Shown: positions 1 to 9,072 of the stretch, piece after piece
Position numbering within the stretch: position 1 is the first letter of the stretch
Layout of the letters: the number at the start of each line of letters is the position of its first letter
Assembly (NCBI GenBank): GCA_003963005.1
Contig: RXJW01000120.1
Coordinates: 1 to 51,405 of the forward strand
DNA: 51,405 nucleotides
Origin: Burkholderiales bacterium
GTDB lineage: Bacteria > Pseudomonadota > Gammaproteobacteria > Burkholderiales > Burkholderiaceae_C
Direction: 5' to 3'
Notes under the pieces: generated by a model
What the model was told of the DNA's origin: nothing
The model's input: only the letters and a program-made list of their open reading frames with translations
Databases searched by the model: none
Translations under genes and position numbers: made by a program

Positions 1-285
1 GCCAAGTACGAGGCCGTGCACGGCAAGGGGTCCGTCTCGACCTTCGGCGGCCACGCCTGGGACGCCGGTCTGCTGCTCGCCGCCGCCGCACCCGAAGCGC
101 TGAAGAAGGCTCAGCCCGGCACGCCCGCCTTCCGCGCCGCGCTGCGCGATGCGCTCGAGAACGTGAAGAACGTGGCCGGCGCCCACGGCGTGTTCAACAT
201 GTCGGCGCAAGACCACCTCGGCCTGGACCAGCGCGCCCGCGTGATGGTGCAGATCGACAACGGCGCCTGGAAGTGGATCAAGTGA
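1..285 (+). CDS. ABC transporter substrate-binding protein, C-terminal fragment (branched-chain amino acid type)
   Basis: Partial gene: the reading frame is already open at base 1, so the N-terminus, signal peptide and most of the ligand-binding lobes lie outside the window. The visible 94 residues contain a FGGHAWDAG segment and an N-MS-xDHxGLD segment. These are typical of the C-terminal lobe of periplasmic type-I binding proteins of the LivK/HAAT class, with a final strand ending VMVQIDNGAWKWIK. The family delivers branched-chain amino acids, aromatic acids or other small acids to an ABC importer. The stop codon overlaps the likely GTG start of paaZ (GTGA), which implies translational coupling. 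I therefore infer a role in uptake of an aromatic acid, but the ligand cannot be read from this fragment. Confidence 0.8.
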   Translation, partial: AKYEAVHGKGSVSTFGGHAWDAGLLLAAAAPEALKKAQPGTPAFRAALRDALENVKNVAGAHGVFNMSAQDHLGLDQRARVMVQIDNGAWKWIK

Positions 286-2324
286 GCACGCTGCAAAGCT
301 ACATCGCCGGGCGCTGGGTCGGGGAGCGGGCGGCCAAGCCGCTGCACAGCGCGATCAACGGTCGCCTCGTGGCCCACACGCACGAGGAGGGGCTGGACTT
401 CGCCGAGAGCCTGGCCTACGCCCGCGGTACGGTGCTGCCCGGGCTGCTGCGCACGCACTTCCAGGACCGCGCCCGCGTCCTGAAGGCGCTCGCCGCTTAC
501 CTGCTGGAGCGCAAGGAGGCGCTTTACGCGATCAGCGCGCACACCGGCGCCACGCGCAGCGACTCGTGGATCGACATCGAAGGCGGCATCGGCACGCTCT
601 TCGCCTACGCCTCCATCGGCGGCAAGGACCTGCCCAGCAGCAACGTGCTGCACGAAGGCCCGCCGATGCGGCTGGGCGCGAACAACCACTTCATCGGCAG
701 CCACGTGCTGGTGCCCAAGCGCGGTGTCGCGCTGCACATCAACGCCTTCAACTTCCCGATGTGGGGGATGCTGGAGAAGTTCGCACCGAGCTTCCTCGCG
801 GGCATGCCTTGCCTGGTCAAGCCGGCCACGGCGACGAGCTATGTCGCCGAGGCCTGTGTGCGCCTGATCGTCGAGTCAGGCCTGGTGCCCGAGGGGGCGT
901 TGCAACTGATCATCGGCGGCACGGGCGACCTGTTCGAGCGGTTGGACGAGGCGGACGTCGTCACCTTCACCGGCAGCGCCGACACCGCGCTGATGCTCAA
1001 GGCCCACCCGAACCTGCTGAGGAAGAGCATCCCGTTCAACGCCGAGGCCGACAGCCTGAACTGCGCGATCCTCGCGCCCGACGTGACGCCGGACGACCCG
1101 GAGTTCGACCTCTTCATCAAGGAAGTCGCGCGCGAGATGACGGCCAAGGCCGGCCAGAAGTGCACGGCCATCCGCCGCACGCTGGTGCCGCGGCCGCTGG
1201 TCGACGCGGTCGCCACGGCGCTGAAGGTGCGGCTGTCCAAGACCGTGGTCGGCGACCCGGCGGTGGAAGGTGTGCGCATGGGGGCTCTCGCCAGCAAGGC
1301 CCAGCAGGCCGACGTGGCCGAGCGGGTCGCGCAGCTGGCCCGGCAGTGCGAGTTGCTGCTGTCCGAGCGTGATGGCTTCGCGCCCAAGGGCGAAGGCGTG
1401 GGCGAGGGCGCGTTCTTCGCGCCGACCCTGCTGCTGGCACGCGACTCGGCGGCGAGCGACGCTCACCACCTGGAAGCCTTCGGGCCCGTGACGACGCTGC
1501 TGCCCTACGGCGACTTCGAGGAGGCGCTGCACCTGGCCACCCTCGGCCGCGGCAGCCTGGTCGGCACGGTCTGCACCAAGACGCCTGCACTGGCCGCCCA
1601 GGCCGTGCCGACGTTTGCCGCCTGGCATGGCCGCATGCTGGTGCTGGACCGCGAAGCCGCGCTCGAAAACACCGGCCACGGCTCTCCGCTGCCCAAGCTC
1701 AAGCACGGCGGCCCGGGCCGCGCCGGCGGCGGCGAGGAACTCGGCGGCCTGCGCGCCGTCAAGCACTACCTGCAGCGCTGCGCGGTACAGGGCTCGCCCA
1801 CGATGATCTCGGCCGTGACCGGCGAGTACCAGCGGGGCGGCGCCGTCACCGAGAGCGAGGTCCATCCCTTCCGCCGCTATTTCGAGGATGTGGAGGTGGG
1901 CATGAGCCTCCTCACGCACCGCCGCACCGTGGGCGAGGCGGATATCGTCGCGTTCGGCGGCCTGTCGGGCGATTACTTCTACATGCACTTCGACGAGGTG
2001 GCGGCCAAGGAGTCGCCCTTCGGCAAGCGCATTGCGCACGGCTACTTCGTGCTGTCAGCGGCAGCCGGCCTGTTCGTGAGCCCGGCACCCGGCCCGGTGC
2101 TGGCCAACTACGGCCTGGAGAACCTGCGCTTCGTCACGCCGGTCGCGATCGGCGACACCATCCAGGCGCGGCTGACCGCGAAGCGCAAGATCGACCGCCC
2201 GCCGCGGGACGACCAGCCGGCCCAGGGTGTCATCGGCTGGGACGTGGCCGTGACCAACCAGCGCGGCGAGCTCTGCGCGAGCTACGAGATCCTGACCCTC
2301 GTCGCCAAACGGGTTGCCGGATGA
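282..2324 (+). CDS. paaZ: Bifunctional PaaZ: oxepin-CoA hydrolase / 3-oxo-5,6-dehydrosuberyl-CoA semialdehyde dehydrogenase
   Basis: 680 residues, the normal PaaZ length. Residues about 1-520 form an aldehyde dehydrogenase domain with the catalytic Cys294 in GQKCTAIRR and an FNAEADSLN block that supplies the usual Glu. Residues about 545-680 form an R-hydratase (MaoC-like hot-dog) domain with the segment GDYFYMHFDEVAA. In aerobic phenylacetate catabolism the hydratase domain opens the oxepin-CoA ring and the dehydrogenase domain oxidises the resulting semialdehyde, so the reactive intermediate does not accumulate. I chose GTG at 282 because it overlaps the upstream stop; a GTG at 273 is also in frame. 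The stop overlaps the next gene by ATGA. No other paa genes (paaABCDE, paaF-K) are in the window, so the rest of the pathway must lie upstream or elsewhere. Confidence 0.93.
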   Translation: MSTLQSYIAGRWVGERAAKPLHSAINGRLVAHTHEEGLDFAESLAYARGTVLPGLLRTHFQDRARVLKALAAYLLERKEALYAISAHTGATRSDSWIDIEGGIGTLFAYASIGGKDLPSSNVLHEGPPMRLGANNHFIGSHVLVPKRGVALHINAFNFPMWGMLEKFAPSFLAGMPCLVKPATATSYVAEACVRLIVESGLVPEGALQLIIGGTGDLFERLDEADVVTFTGSADTALMLKAHPNLLRKSIPFNAEADSLNCAILAPDVTPDDPEFDLFIKEVAREMTAKAGQKCTAIRRTLVPRPLVDAVATALKVRLSKTVVGDPAVEGVRMGALASKAQQADVAERVAQLARQCELLLSERDGFAPKGEGVGEGAFFAPTLLLARDSAASDAHHLEAFGPVTTLLPYGDFEEALHLATLGRGSLVGTVCTKTPALAAQAVPTFAAWHGRMLVLDREAALENTGHGSPLPKLKHGGPGRAGGGEELGGLRAVKHYLQRCAVQGSPTMISAVTGEYQRGGAVTESEVHPFRRYFEDVEVGMSLLTHRRTVGEADIVAFGGLSGDYFYMHFDEVAAKESPFGKRIAHGYFVLSAAAGLFVSPAPGPVLANYGLENLRFVTPVAIGDTIQARLTAKRKIDRPPRDDQPAQGVIGWDVAVTNQRGELCASYEILTLVAKRVAG

Positions 2325-2647
2325 CGCCGGTGCAGGCCCGCGCCTTGGCGCTCGGCCTGCCCGGGGCGGTCGAGAAGCCGCATCACGGGCTGACGTCGTT
2401 CCGGCTGCCAGGCGCCAAGGGCCGCATCTTTGCGACGATGACGCCCGACGGAGCCGAGCTTCGTGTCTTCATCAAGGACGACGACGCGCGCGATGCCTGG
2501 ATCGCTCGTGAGGCGGCTGCGGTCGAGCCGCTCTTCTGGGGCGCCAAGCGCTGCGGCGTGAAGGTGCTGCTGGCGGCTGCGAAGCCGTCGTGGGTGAAGG
2601 AGCTGCTCGCGCAAGCCTGGCGCGAGAACGGCGGCGCCGCGAGTTAG
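2321..2647 (+). CDS. MmcQ/YjbR family protein
   Basis: 108 residues matching the small MmcQ/YjbR fold: an N-terminal LALGLPGAVEKPHHG segment, a central FATMTPDGAELRVFIK strand pair and a C-terminal LLxxSWxxxA helix, here KPSWVKELLAQAW. Members have a CyaY-like fold and are often annotated as DNA-binding, but no molecular role is established for most of them. The start overlaps the paaZ stop (ATGA), so it is probably co-translated with paaZ. Its 3' end overlaps the 3' end of the convergent NlpC/P60 gene by four bases. Function is not inferable beyond family membership. Confidence 0.8.
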   Translation: MTPVQARALALGLPGAVEKPHHGLTSFRLPGAKGRIFATMTPDGAELRVFIKDDDARDAWIAREAAAVEPLFWGAKRCGVKVLLAAAKPSWVKELLAQAWRENGGAAS

Positions 2648-3381
2648 CGAGCGGCGGAGGTTTCGGCCGCAGGCTTCAGGTCTGCCCGGCGGGCGCCGGT
2701 GAAGCGCTTGGCCCAGTAGGCGTCGCGCATGTCCTCCACGCGCACGGCGCTGCCGGTGCGGGGGGCGTGGATGAACTTGCCTTCGCCGACGTAGATGCCC
2801 ACGTGGCTGAAGGTGCGTTTCATCGTGTTGAAGAAGACGAGGTCACCGGGCTTGAGTTCGTCTTGCCGGATGGCCAGCAGGCTGCTGTCCTTGGCCTGCT
2901 CGTCGGCACGGCGGGGCAGCACGAGGCCCACGCTCATCTCGAAGATGTGGCGCGTGAAGCCGCTGCAGTCAAAGCCGTTCTCGACCGAATTGCCGCCGCG
3001 CGTGTAGCGCACGCCGAGGAAATTCATGGCCGACAGCACGAGGTCGGACGCGGTGTCACGCACGCTCGCCAGCAGCCGGGACGACGCCCCCTGCTCGACG
3101 CTGTTGAGCAGGCCGCGTTCGCTCAGGAATCGGGTCACGGCGTCCTGCCCCGTTGCCTTGGCGGCAGTGGGTGAGGGTGCGGTGGGGGCAGTCTGGGCCG
3201 CAGCCTTGTCGGCGGCGGCTTGCTGCTGCTGGAGGCTCTGACCGTAGGCCCCGGTCATGGTGCCCGGCGGTGGCGTCACCGTCGCGGCCTGGGCGCTGCC
3301 CTGTGCATGCGCGGCGCAAGAGGCTGCCAGCAGGCAGGCCGCCGCGAGGCGATTCAGCAGGGACACAGGGGCCAGGAACAT
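2644..3381 (-). CDS. Secreted C40 family peptidase (NlpC/P60 cell-wall hydrolase)
   Basis: 245 residues from the ATG at 3381. I chose it because it opens a convincing signal peptide (LLNRLAAACLLAASCAAHAQG); the frame stays open to 3591 but that extension has no secretory character. After a Gln/Ala/Pro-rich linker (residues 30-80), the C-terminal NlpC/P60 domain has the catalytic Cys139 in NGFDCSGF, His193 in FSHVGIYVGEG and His205 in KFIHAPRTG. The family cleaves peptide stems of peptidoglycan in the periplasm (D-Glu-mDAP endopeptidases such as MepS/Spr). It is transcribed away from prpE and convergently to the YjbR gene. The catalytic triad is intact, so I expect an active enzyme. Confidence 0.9.
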   Translation of the reverse strand: MFLAPVSLLNRLAAACLLAASCAAHAQGSAQAATVTPPPGTMTGAYGQSLQQQQAAADKAAAQTAPTAPSPTAAKATGQDAVTRFLSERGLLNSVEQGASSRLLASVRDTASDLVLSAMNFLGVRYTRGGNSVENGFDCSGFTRHIFEMSVGLVLPRRADEQAKDSSLLAIRQDELKPGDLVFFNTMKRTFSHVGIYVGEGKFIHAPRTGSAVRVEDMRDAYWAKRFTGARRADLKPAAETSAAR

Positions 3382-3599
3382 GCAGACGGGAACGGAATCG
3401 GGAACCAGGGGCGGACCGCAAGCGGTCGCGATAGCGGGGTGGCGAGGTGCCGGAACAGCGGCTCGCAGGTTAGGGATGGCGCCGGGCAGCGTCAACCCAA
3501 ACGGCGGGTAAAGCTTGTAATTTTCAGGGCAAACCCGGTCTTGGTCTGGGACGAGATCCGTAGAAACCCGAGATTTTGTCACGTGCGCCACGGGGTCAG

Positions 3600-3611
3600 A
3601 CTGACGTCAGT
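3600..3611. promoter_or_regulatory. Perfect 12-bp palindrome upstream of prpE
   Basis: ACTGACGTCAGT is self-complementary and ends 23 bp before the prpE ATG. It sits in the 253-bp divergent region between the NlpC/P60 gene and prpE. The region also contains AT-richer stretches near 3515-3535 and 3570-3580 that could hold promoters. It may be an operator, but no cognate regulator is recognisable in the window. Confidence 0.35.
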
Positions 3612-3634
3612 GCCCCAGGCCCACACTGACCGGC

Positions 3635-5524
3635 ATGGACACCTACGCCGACTTCCACCGCCGCTCGCTCACCGACCGTGACGCGTTCTGGGCCGAGCAG
3701 GCCCGTCGCATCGACTGGCAGACGCCGCCGCAGCAGATCTGCGACACGAGCCGGCCGCCGTTCGCCAAGTGGTTCGTCGGCGGCACCACCAACCTGTGCC
3801 ACAACGCGGTGGACCGCCACGCAGCCACGCGGCCCGGTGACGCAGCGCTGATCTGGGTGTCGACCGAGGTCGGCCAGGAGGTCGTCTACAGCTTCGCGCA
3901 GCTCCAGGCCGAGGTGGAGACCCTGGCCGCCATCCTGCAGGCGCAGGGCGTGGGCGAGGGCGATCGGGTGCTCATCTACATGCCGATGATTCCGGAGGCG
4001 GCGTTCGCGATGCTGGCCTGTGCGCGCATCGGTGCGATCCATTCCGTGGTGTTCGGTGGCTTCGCGTCGGTGAGCCTGGCCAGCCGCATCGACGATGCGA
4101 GCCCGAAGCTCATCGTCAGCGCCGACGCCGGCAGCCGCGGCGGCAAGGTCGTGCCCTACAAGCCGCTGCTCGATGAAGCCATTTCACTCGCCGCCCACAA
4201 GCCCGAGCACGTGCTGATGGTGGACCGCGGCCTTGCCGCCTTCACGCCGGTGGCGGGCCGTGACCTGGACTATGCCGCGCTGCGCACCGCGCATGCCGGC
4301 GCCAAGGTGCCCGTCGCCTGGCTGGAGTCCAACAGCATCAGCTACACGCTCTACACGAGCGGCACCACCGGCAAGCCGAAGGGCGTGCAGCGAGACGTCG
4401 GCGGCTATGCGGTGGCGCTGGCCGCCAGCATGGACTTCATCTTTGGCGGCAAGGCCGGCGAGACCTACTTCTCCACCAGCGACATCGGCTGGGTCGTGGG
4501 CCACAGCTACATCATCTACGGCCCGCTGATCGCCGGCATGGCCACGCTCATGTACGAGGGGCTGCCCGTCAACCCTGACGCGGCCATCTGGTGGAGCCTG
4601 GTCGAGAAGTACAAGGTCACGGTCATGTTCAGTGCGCCCACCGCCGTGCGCGTGCTCAAGAAGCACGACCCGGCGCTGCTCAAGCGGCATGACCTGTCGT
4701 CGTTGCGCGCGCTCTTCCTGGCCGGCGAGCCGCTGGACGAGCCCACCGGCCGCTGGATCGCCGAGGCCCTGGGCGTGCCGATCATCGACAACTACTGGCA
4801 GACCGAGACCGGCTGGCCGCTGCTGACCGTGGCCAACCACATCCCGGGCGTTGCCCCGGTGCCGACCCGCTTCGGCTCGCCCGGCCTGCCGATGTACGGC
4901 TACGACGTGAAGCTGCTCGACGAGCAGACCGGCGAGCCGCTGACCGGTGCGAACCAGAAGGGTGTGCTCGCCATCGAGCATCCGCTGCCGCCGGGCTGCC
5001 TGCAGACGGTGTGGGGCGACGACGACCGCTTCGTGCGCACCTACTGGAGCAGCGTGCCGGGCCGGCAGGTCTACTCCACCTTCGACTGGGGCCTGCGTGA
5101 CGAAGACGGCTACACCTTCATCCTCGGCCGCACCGACGACGTCATCAACGTGGCCGGCCACCGTCTGGGCACGCGCGAGATCGAGGAAAGCATCTCCAGC
5201 CATCCGGCCATCGCCGAGGTGGCCGTCGTGGGGGTGGCCGACCAGCTCAAGGGCCAGGTGGCCATCGCCTTCGCCGTGCTGCGCGACCCGGCGCAGGCCG
5301 GCATGGCGCTGGAGGGCGAGGTCATGAAGCATGTCGACGGCCAACTCGGCGCCGTGGCGCGGCCCGCGCGTGTGCACTTCGTGAGCCTGCTGCCCAAGAC
5401 GCGCTCCGGCAAGCTGCTGCGCCGCGCCCTGCAGGCCGTGGCCGAAGGCCGCGACCCCGGCGACCTGACCACGCTCGACGACCCCAGCGCGCTCGCGCAG
5501 GTGAAGGCGCTGCTGGCGCGCTGA
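3635..5524 (+). CDS. prpE: Propionate--CoA ligase (propionyl-CoA synthetase)
   Basis: 629 residues of the acyl-CoA synthetase (AMP-forming) superfamily, at PrpE length. The N-terminus (FHRRSLTDRDAFWAEQA, then a DTSRPPFAKWFVGG block) is the ACAS_N lid typical of PrpE and Acs. The adenylate-forming P-loop is YTLYTSGTTGKPKGV (about residues 235-249). The C-terminal catalytic lysine, the one regulated by acetylation in the family, lies in PKTRSGKLLRR. It converts propionate, ATP and CoA to propionyl-CoA in the cytoplasm, feeding the methylcitrate cycle or methylmalonyl-CoA routes. It stands alone here: no prpBCD or acs neighbours, and a separate secreted peptidase gene follows about 95 bp downstream. 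Confidence 0.92.
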   Translation: MDTYADFHRRSLTDRDAFWAEQARRIDWQTPPQQICDTSRPPFAKWFVGGTTNLCHNAVDRHAATRPGDAALIWVSTEVGQEVVYSFAQLQAEVETLAAILQAQGVGEGDRVLIYMPMIPEAAFAMLACARIGAIHSVVFGGFASVSLASRIDDASPKLIVSADAGSRGGKVVPYKPLLDEAISLAAHKPEHVLMVDRGLAAFTPVAGRDLDYAALRTAHAGAKVPVAWLESNSISYTLYTSGTTGKPKGVQRDVGGYAVALAASMDFIFGGKAGETYFSTSDIGWVVGHSYIIYGPLIAGMATLMYEGLPVNPDAAIWWSLVEKYKVTVMFSAPTAVRVLKKHDPALLKRHDLSSLRALFLAGEPLDEPTGRWIAEALGVPIIDNYWQTETGWPLLTVANHIPGVAPVPTRFGSPGLPMYGYDVKLLDEQTGEPLTGANQKGVLAIEHPLPPGCLQTVWGDDDRFVRTYWSSVPGRQVYSTFDWGLRDEDGYTFILGRTDDVINVAGHRLGTREIEESISSHPAIAEVAVVGVADQLKGQVAIAFAVLRDPAQAGMALEGEVMKHVDGQLGAVARPARVHFVSLLPKTRSGKLLRRALQAVAEGRDPGDLTTLDDPSALAQVKALLAR

Positions 5525-5571
5525 GAAGCGCACGCGGTTGTAGCAGGGATCGCCCGGCGTGACGGATGGCT

Positions 5572-5598
5572 GACCGCCCGGCGGTCGCGAAAATCGCG
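5572..5598. repeat. Two small inverted repeats after prpE
   Basis: GACCGC/GCGGTC with a 3-nt loop (5572-5586) is followed directly by CGCGA/TCGCG with an AAA loop (5586-5598). They lie between the prpE stop and the M3 peptidase ribosome-binding site. They could end or attenuate the prpE transcript, but neither is followed by a T run. Confidence 0.35.
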
Positions 5599-5618
5599 GT
5601 TTGCCACAAGGAGATCCA

Positions 5619-7592
5619 ATGCACCCCTCGATCACGGCCGGCGCCCTGCTGGCGCTGTCCTACTCGCTTGCCCAGGCGGCGCCCGCGCTGCCGGGCCCCA
5701 ATTTCCCCACGTTCAAGTCGGTGGCCGAGGTGGCCAGCCGCTGTGATGCCGGCCTGAAGGGCGCCAAGCAACGTGTCGTGGCGCTGGAGCGTCGCAGGGT
5801 CGACGCCGGCTGGCTCGCGGCCTTTGACGACCTCACCGTGTACCTGGAGGACCACCAGGCCCCGAACGACTTCGTGCTGAATGTGCACCCCGACAAGGCC
5901 GTGCGCGACGCAGCCCAGGCCTGCTCGTTGCGCTGGGCCGACTTCGGCTCCAGCCTCGGCCAGAACGAGAAGCTCTACCGTGCGCTGCAGAAGGCGCCGC
6001 AGCGCGACGGCATCGATGCCGAGCTCGTGCGCCTGGCCTCAGGCCAGTTCGAGGACAGTGGCGTGGCGCTGCCAGGCCCGAAGCGCGAGCGGGCCAAGCA
6101 GATCCTGGACAAGCTCACCGAACTGGACCAGCAGTTCAACAAGAACATCCGCGATGCCGGTGTGCGGGTGGCCTTCACCGAGGCCGAACTCAAGGGTGTG
6201 CCCGAGAGCGTCTGGGCCAAAGCCAAGCGCGACGAGCAGGGCCGCATCGTGCTGGGTGTCGACTACCCGAGCTATGTGCCGGTGATGCGCAGCGCCGAGA
6301 GCGGCGAAGCGCGCCGCCGCATGTGGCTGGCCAAGACCAACGAAGGCGGCACCGCCAACCTCGACTTGCTGGCGCAGATCGTCACGCTGCGTGGCGAGTA
6401 CGCCAAGCTCTTCGGCTTTGACAACTACGTGGACTTCAACCTGCGCCGCCGCATGGCCAAGGATGGCGCCACGGCGATGCGCTTCCTCGACTCGGTGACG
6501 GGTGCCGTCAATGCCCGCGAGAAGGACGAACTGCAGGAGCTGCGTGCCGCCAAGGCCCAGCACCTGGGCACGCCGCTGGAGCAGGCGACCGTCGAGCGCT
6601 GGGACGCCGGCTTCTACGGCGAGCGCGTGAAGCTGCAGAAGTTCAGCGTCGACCAGAACGCCTTCCGGCCCTATTTCCCGCCGCAGGCGAGCCTGGAATT
6701 CGCGCTGCACGTCATCGAGAAGATGATGGGCGTGAAGTACGAGCGCATCCCGAACAAGCTCTGGCATGACGAGGCGCAGACCTACGTGGTCAGCGATGCG
6801 GCCACCGGCAAGGCGATCGCCCAGCTCTACGTCGACCTCTACCCCCGTGACGGCAAGTACAACCACGCCGCGGTCTGGCCGCTGCGCGGCAGCGCGATGC
6901 GCATCGGCCGCACGCCGGCCGCGGCCCTGGTCGTCAACTTCGACCGCAACGGCCTGACGCTCGACGAGGTGGAGACGCTGCTGCACGAGCTCGGCCATGC
7001 GGTGCACGTGAACCTGTCCAACACCCGCTACGCCGCCACGGCGGGCACGACGGTGATGCACGACTTCGTCGAGGCGCCGTCGCAGATGCTGGAAGACTGG
7101 GTGTACGACAAGGCCGTGCTGAAGCTCATGCAGGACGTCTGTTCGACCTGCAAGCCGGTGCCTGACGCGCTGGTGGCCCAGGCCCAGGCGGCCAAGCACT
7201 ACGGCAAGGGCGGCCAGTTCGGTCGCCAGCATCTGTACGCCAGCTACGACCTTAGCCTGCACCAGATGGCCAAACCGGAGCCGCTGCCGCTGTGGGCCAG
7301 GATGGAGGGCGCCACGCCGCTGGGCCACGTGCCGGGCACGCTGTTCCCGGCCGGCTTCGCCCACATCGCCGGTGGCTACGGCGCGGGCTACTACGGCTAC
7401 CTCTGGAGTCTCGTGGTCGCCATGGACCTGCGCACCGCGTTCGCGGCCGACAAGCTCGACCCCGCCGTGGGCAAGCGCTACCGGGAGCAGGTGCTGGGTC
7501 AGGGTGCCCAGAAGCCGGCGCCCGCGCTGGTGAAGGACTTCCTGGGTCGCGACAGCAACTCGCAGGCGTTCTTCGAGTACCTCAAGAAGTAA
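5619..7592 (+). CDS. Exported M3 family zinc metallopeptidase (thimet oligopeptidase-like)
   Basis: 657 residues. The ATG at 5619 is preceded by AAGGAGA and begins a signal peptide (LLALSYSLAQAAPA), so an upstream in-frame ATG at 5601 is less likely. The metalloprotease motif is HELGH at residues 456-460, followed by HDFVEAPSQMLE with the downstream glutamate zinc ligand and MLE helix characteristic of M3. M3 enzymes cut short peptides (roughly 5-20 residues) inside a closed channel. Most bacterial Dcp/OpdA homologues are cytoplasmic, whereas the leader here points to the periplasm, suggesting a role in periplasmic peptide scavenging. It is followed by a hairpin and converges on the bacteriohemerythrin gene. 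Confidence 0.9.
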   Translation: MHPSITAGALLALSYSLAQAAPALPGPNFPTFKSVAEVASRCDAGLKGAKQRVVALERRRVDAGWLAAFDDLTVYLEDHQAPNDFVLNVHPDKAVRDAAQACSLRWADFGSSLGQNEKLYRALQKAPQRDGIDAELVRLASGQFEDSGVALPGPKRERAKQILDKLTELDQQFNKNIRDAGVRVAFTEAELKGVPESVWAKAKRDEQGRIVLGVDYPSYVPVMRSAESGEARRRMWLAKTNEGGTANLDLLAQIVTLRGEYAKLFGFDNYVDFNLRRRMAKDGATAMRFLDSVTGAVNAREKDELQELRAAKAQHLGTPLEQATVERWDAGFYGERVKLQKFSVDQNAFRPYFPPQASLEFALHVIEKMMGVKYERIPNKLWHDEAQTYVVSDAATGKAIAQLYVDLYPRDGKYNHAAVWPLRGSAMRIGRTPAAALVVNFDRNGLTLDEVETLLHELGHAVHVNLSNTRYAATAGTTVMHDFVEAPSQMLEDWVYDKAVLKLMQDVCSTCKPVPDALVAQAQAAKHYGKGGQFGRQHLYASYDLSLHQMAKPEPLPLWARMEGATPLGHVPGTLFPAGFAHIAGGYGAGYYGYLWSLVVAMDLRTAFAADKLDPAVGKRYREQVLGQGAQKPAPALVKDFLGRDSNSQAFFEYLKK

Positions 7593-7611
7593 GCGTCGAC
7601 TTCCAAAGACA

Positions 7612-7632
7612 AGGGCCGCATCGAGCGGCCCT
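7612..7632. terminator. Bidirectional hairpin between convergent genes
   Basis: AGGGCCGC (7612-7619), five-base loop ATCGA, then GCGGCCCT (7625-7632): a perfect 8-bp stem located between the stop codons of the plus-strand M3 peptidase and the minus-strand hemerythrin. There is no strong T tract on either strand, so termination efficiency is uncertain. Confidence 0.55.
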
Positions 7633-7652
7633 GGGTCATGGCAGGTCCCGCG

Positions 7653-8132
7653 TCAGTGGCCGCAGCTGCTCGACCCGCAGCCGGCAGCAGGAGCCGCCTC
7701 GGCGGCCGCCTCACGTCGCTCGCCGGTGGCCGGGTCATAACCGAGCTGCTCCATGGTGAACACCAGGGCTGCGTCCATCATCTCGGCATGCTGCGGGAAC
7801 CAGCCGGCCAGCTCGGTGCGCAGGATGTTCAGCGGCTCGCGGTCATTCAACTCGGTCGCGTAGCGCAGCGCCTCGCGCATCACGTTCAGCACCATCTTGT
7901 GCTGGCTGGCGTGGCAGTTGGCCGGATCGAAGCCGCAGCGGGCCATCCAGTCCTCTTCCATCGCGAAGTGGGCTTCGGTGTGGGTGAGCAGCGCGTGGTA
8001 GGCCGGCAGGGCGTCCTCACCGGCATCCAGGGCGGCGCCGAAGGCATTCAGCAGGCCGACGAACTCTTCGTGGGTGGTGTCCAGCTGCGGCTGGTTCAGG
8101 ACGAGCTTGTCGTTCCAGGCGAGGGTGGTCAT
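7653..8132 (-). CDS. Bacteriohemerythrin with Cys-containing C-terminal tail
   Basis: 159 residues. The hemerythrin four-helix bundle shows the expected di-iron ligands: His21 (TTHEEF), His51 and His55 (LLTHTEAHF), Glu59, His74 and His78 (CHASQHKM), then WFPQHAEMMD with the last His/Asp. The family binds O2 reversibly at a non-heme di-iron centre. Stand-alone bacterial members supply O2 to oxygenases or act as oxygen or iron sensors. About 30 residues beyond the bundle are Ala/Glu-rich and finish GCGSSSCGH, a Cys-x-Ser3-Cys-x-His end that resembles a metal-binding or redox tail rather than part of the fold. It is monocistronic and separated by 74 bp from the next minus-strand gene. Confidence 0.92.
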   Translation of the reverse strand: MTTLAWNDKLVLNQPQLDTTHEEFVGLLNAFGAALDAGEDALPAYHALLTHTEAHFAMEEDWMARCGFDPANCHASQHKMVLNVMREALRYATELNDREPLNILRTELAGWFPQHAEMMDAALVFTMEQLGYDPATGERREAAAEAAPAAGCGSSSCGH

Positions 8133-8206
8133 GGTCGGATGCTAGCGGGGCAGGGCGCTGGGCGGTTGATGGGCGTCAAGGGTCACGTGGACGGCGGGCT
8201 TTCACC

Positions 8207-9072
8207 TCAGTCCGGTTTCTTGAAGCGCGGCAGCAGGCGACGCACGATGGCTGCAGCATCGGCCTGCTCCTGCGCCGTGTAGGGCGGCGACACCGCATCC
8301 CCGGGCATCAGTGCGCCCATCATCGGGGGCAGCAGCTCCCTCTGCACGAGGTGGTCGGTCAGCTTCTGATAGGCCAGCTGTTCGGTGCGGCTCTGGCCGA
8401 GCGTGGAGCGGGCCAGGATGGGCACCGCCAAGGCGAGCCCCTGTTCGGCATCGGCCTTGAGGCCCGGCAGCGCCCGCGCCCGTTCGGCGTCGGTGCGGTT
8501 GTCGCGGTCCAGCGACTGGAAATAGGCCAGGCCTGCGCCAGGCAGCTTGGCGTCCAGGGCCCGCGAGGCGAGCGTCCGGTACTGCGCCATGAGGTCGGGC
8601 GTCACCGTCTGGCAGTGGCGTTCGGTCTGGCGCACGTTCTCGATCCATTGCCGGCGGACCGTGTCGGACACCTGGATGCGGTACTTGGCGTGGCTGCCGT
8701 TGAGCATGGACTCGACGTCCTGGTCTGGCAGGCAGGCGGCCAGCCATTGGGCGGCTTCCAGCGCGTCCTTCGGATCGCCGCTGTCCAGCGCGCGCTGCAC
8801 GAGCGGGGCGATGCCCCGCGAATCCAGGGCCGGGCTGCTGGCAGCGGGCAGTGCGGCCAGGGCGGAGGCAGCGCCGACGGGCACGGCCACCGCGGCGGCC
8901 ACGCTGCTGGCCGGGCTGGGCAGTGCCAGATGGCTTGCCGTGGCCAGCCCGTCGGTCGCTGGGCCCTGGACCTGGGGCTCCCGCCCGCTCAGTGCCACGG
9001 CTACCGCCACGGCCACTCCCGCCGCGACGGCCACCAGGCCGAGGGCCTTGCCTTTGCTGGCAGGGCGCCTGC

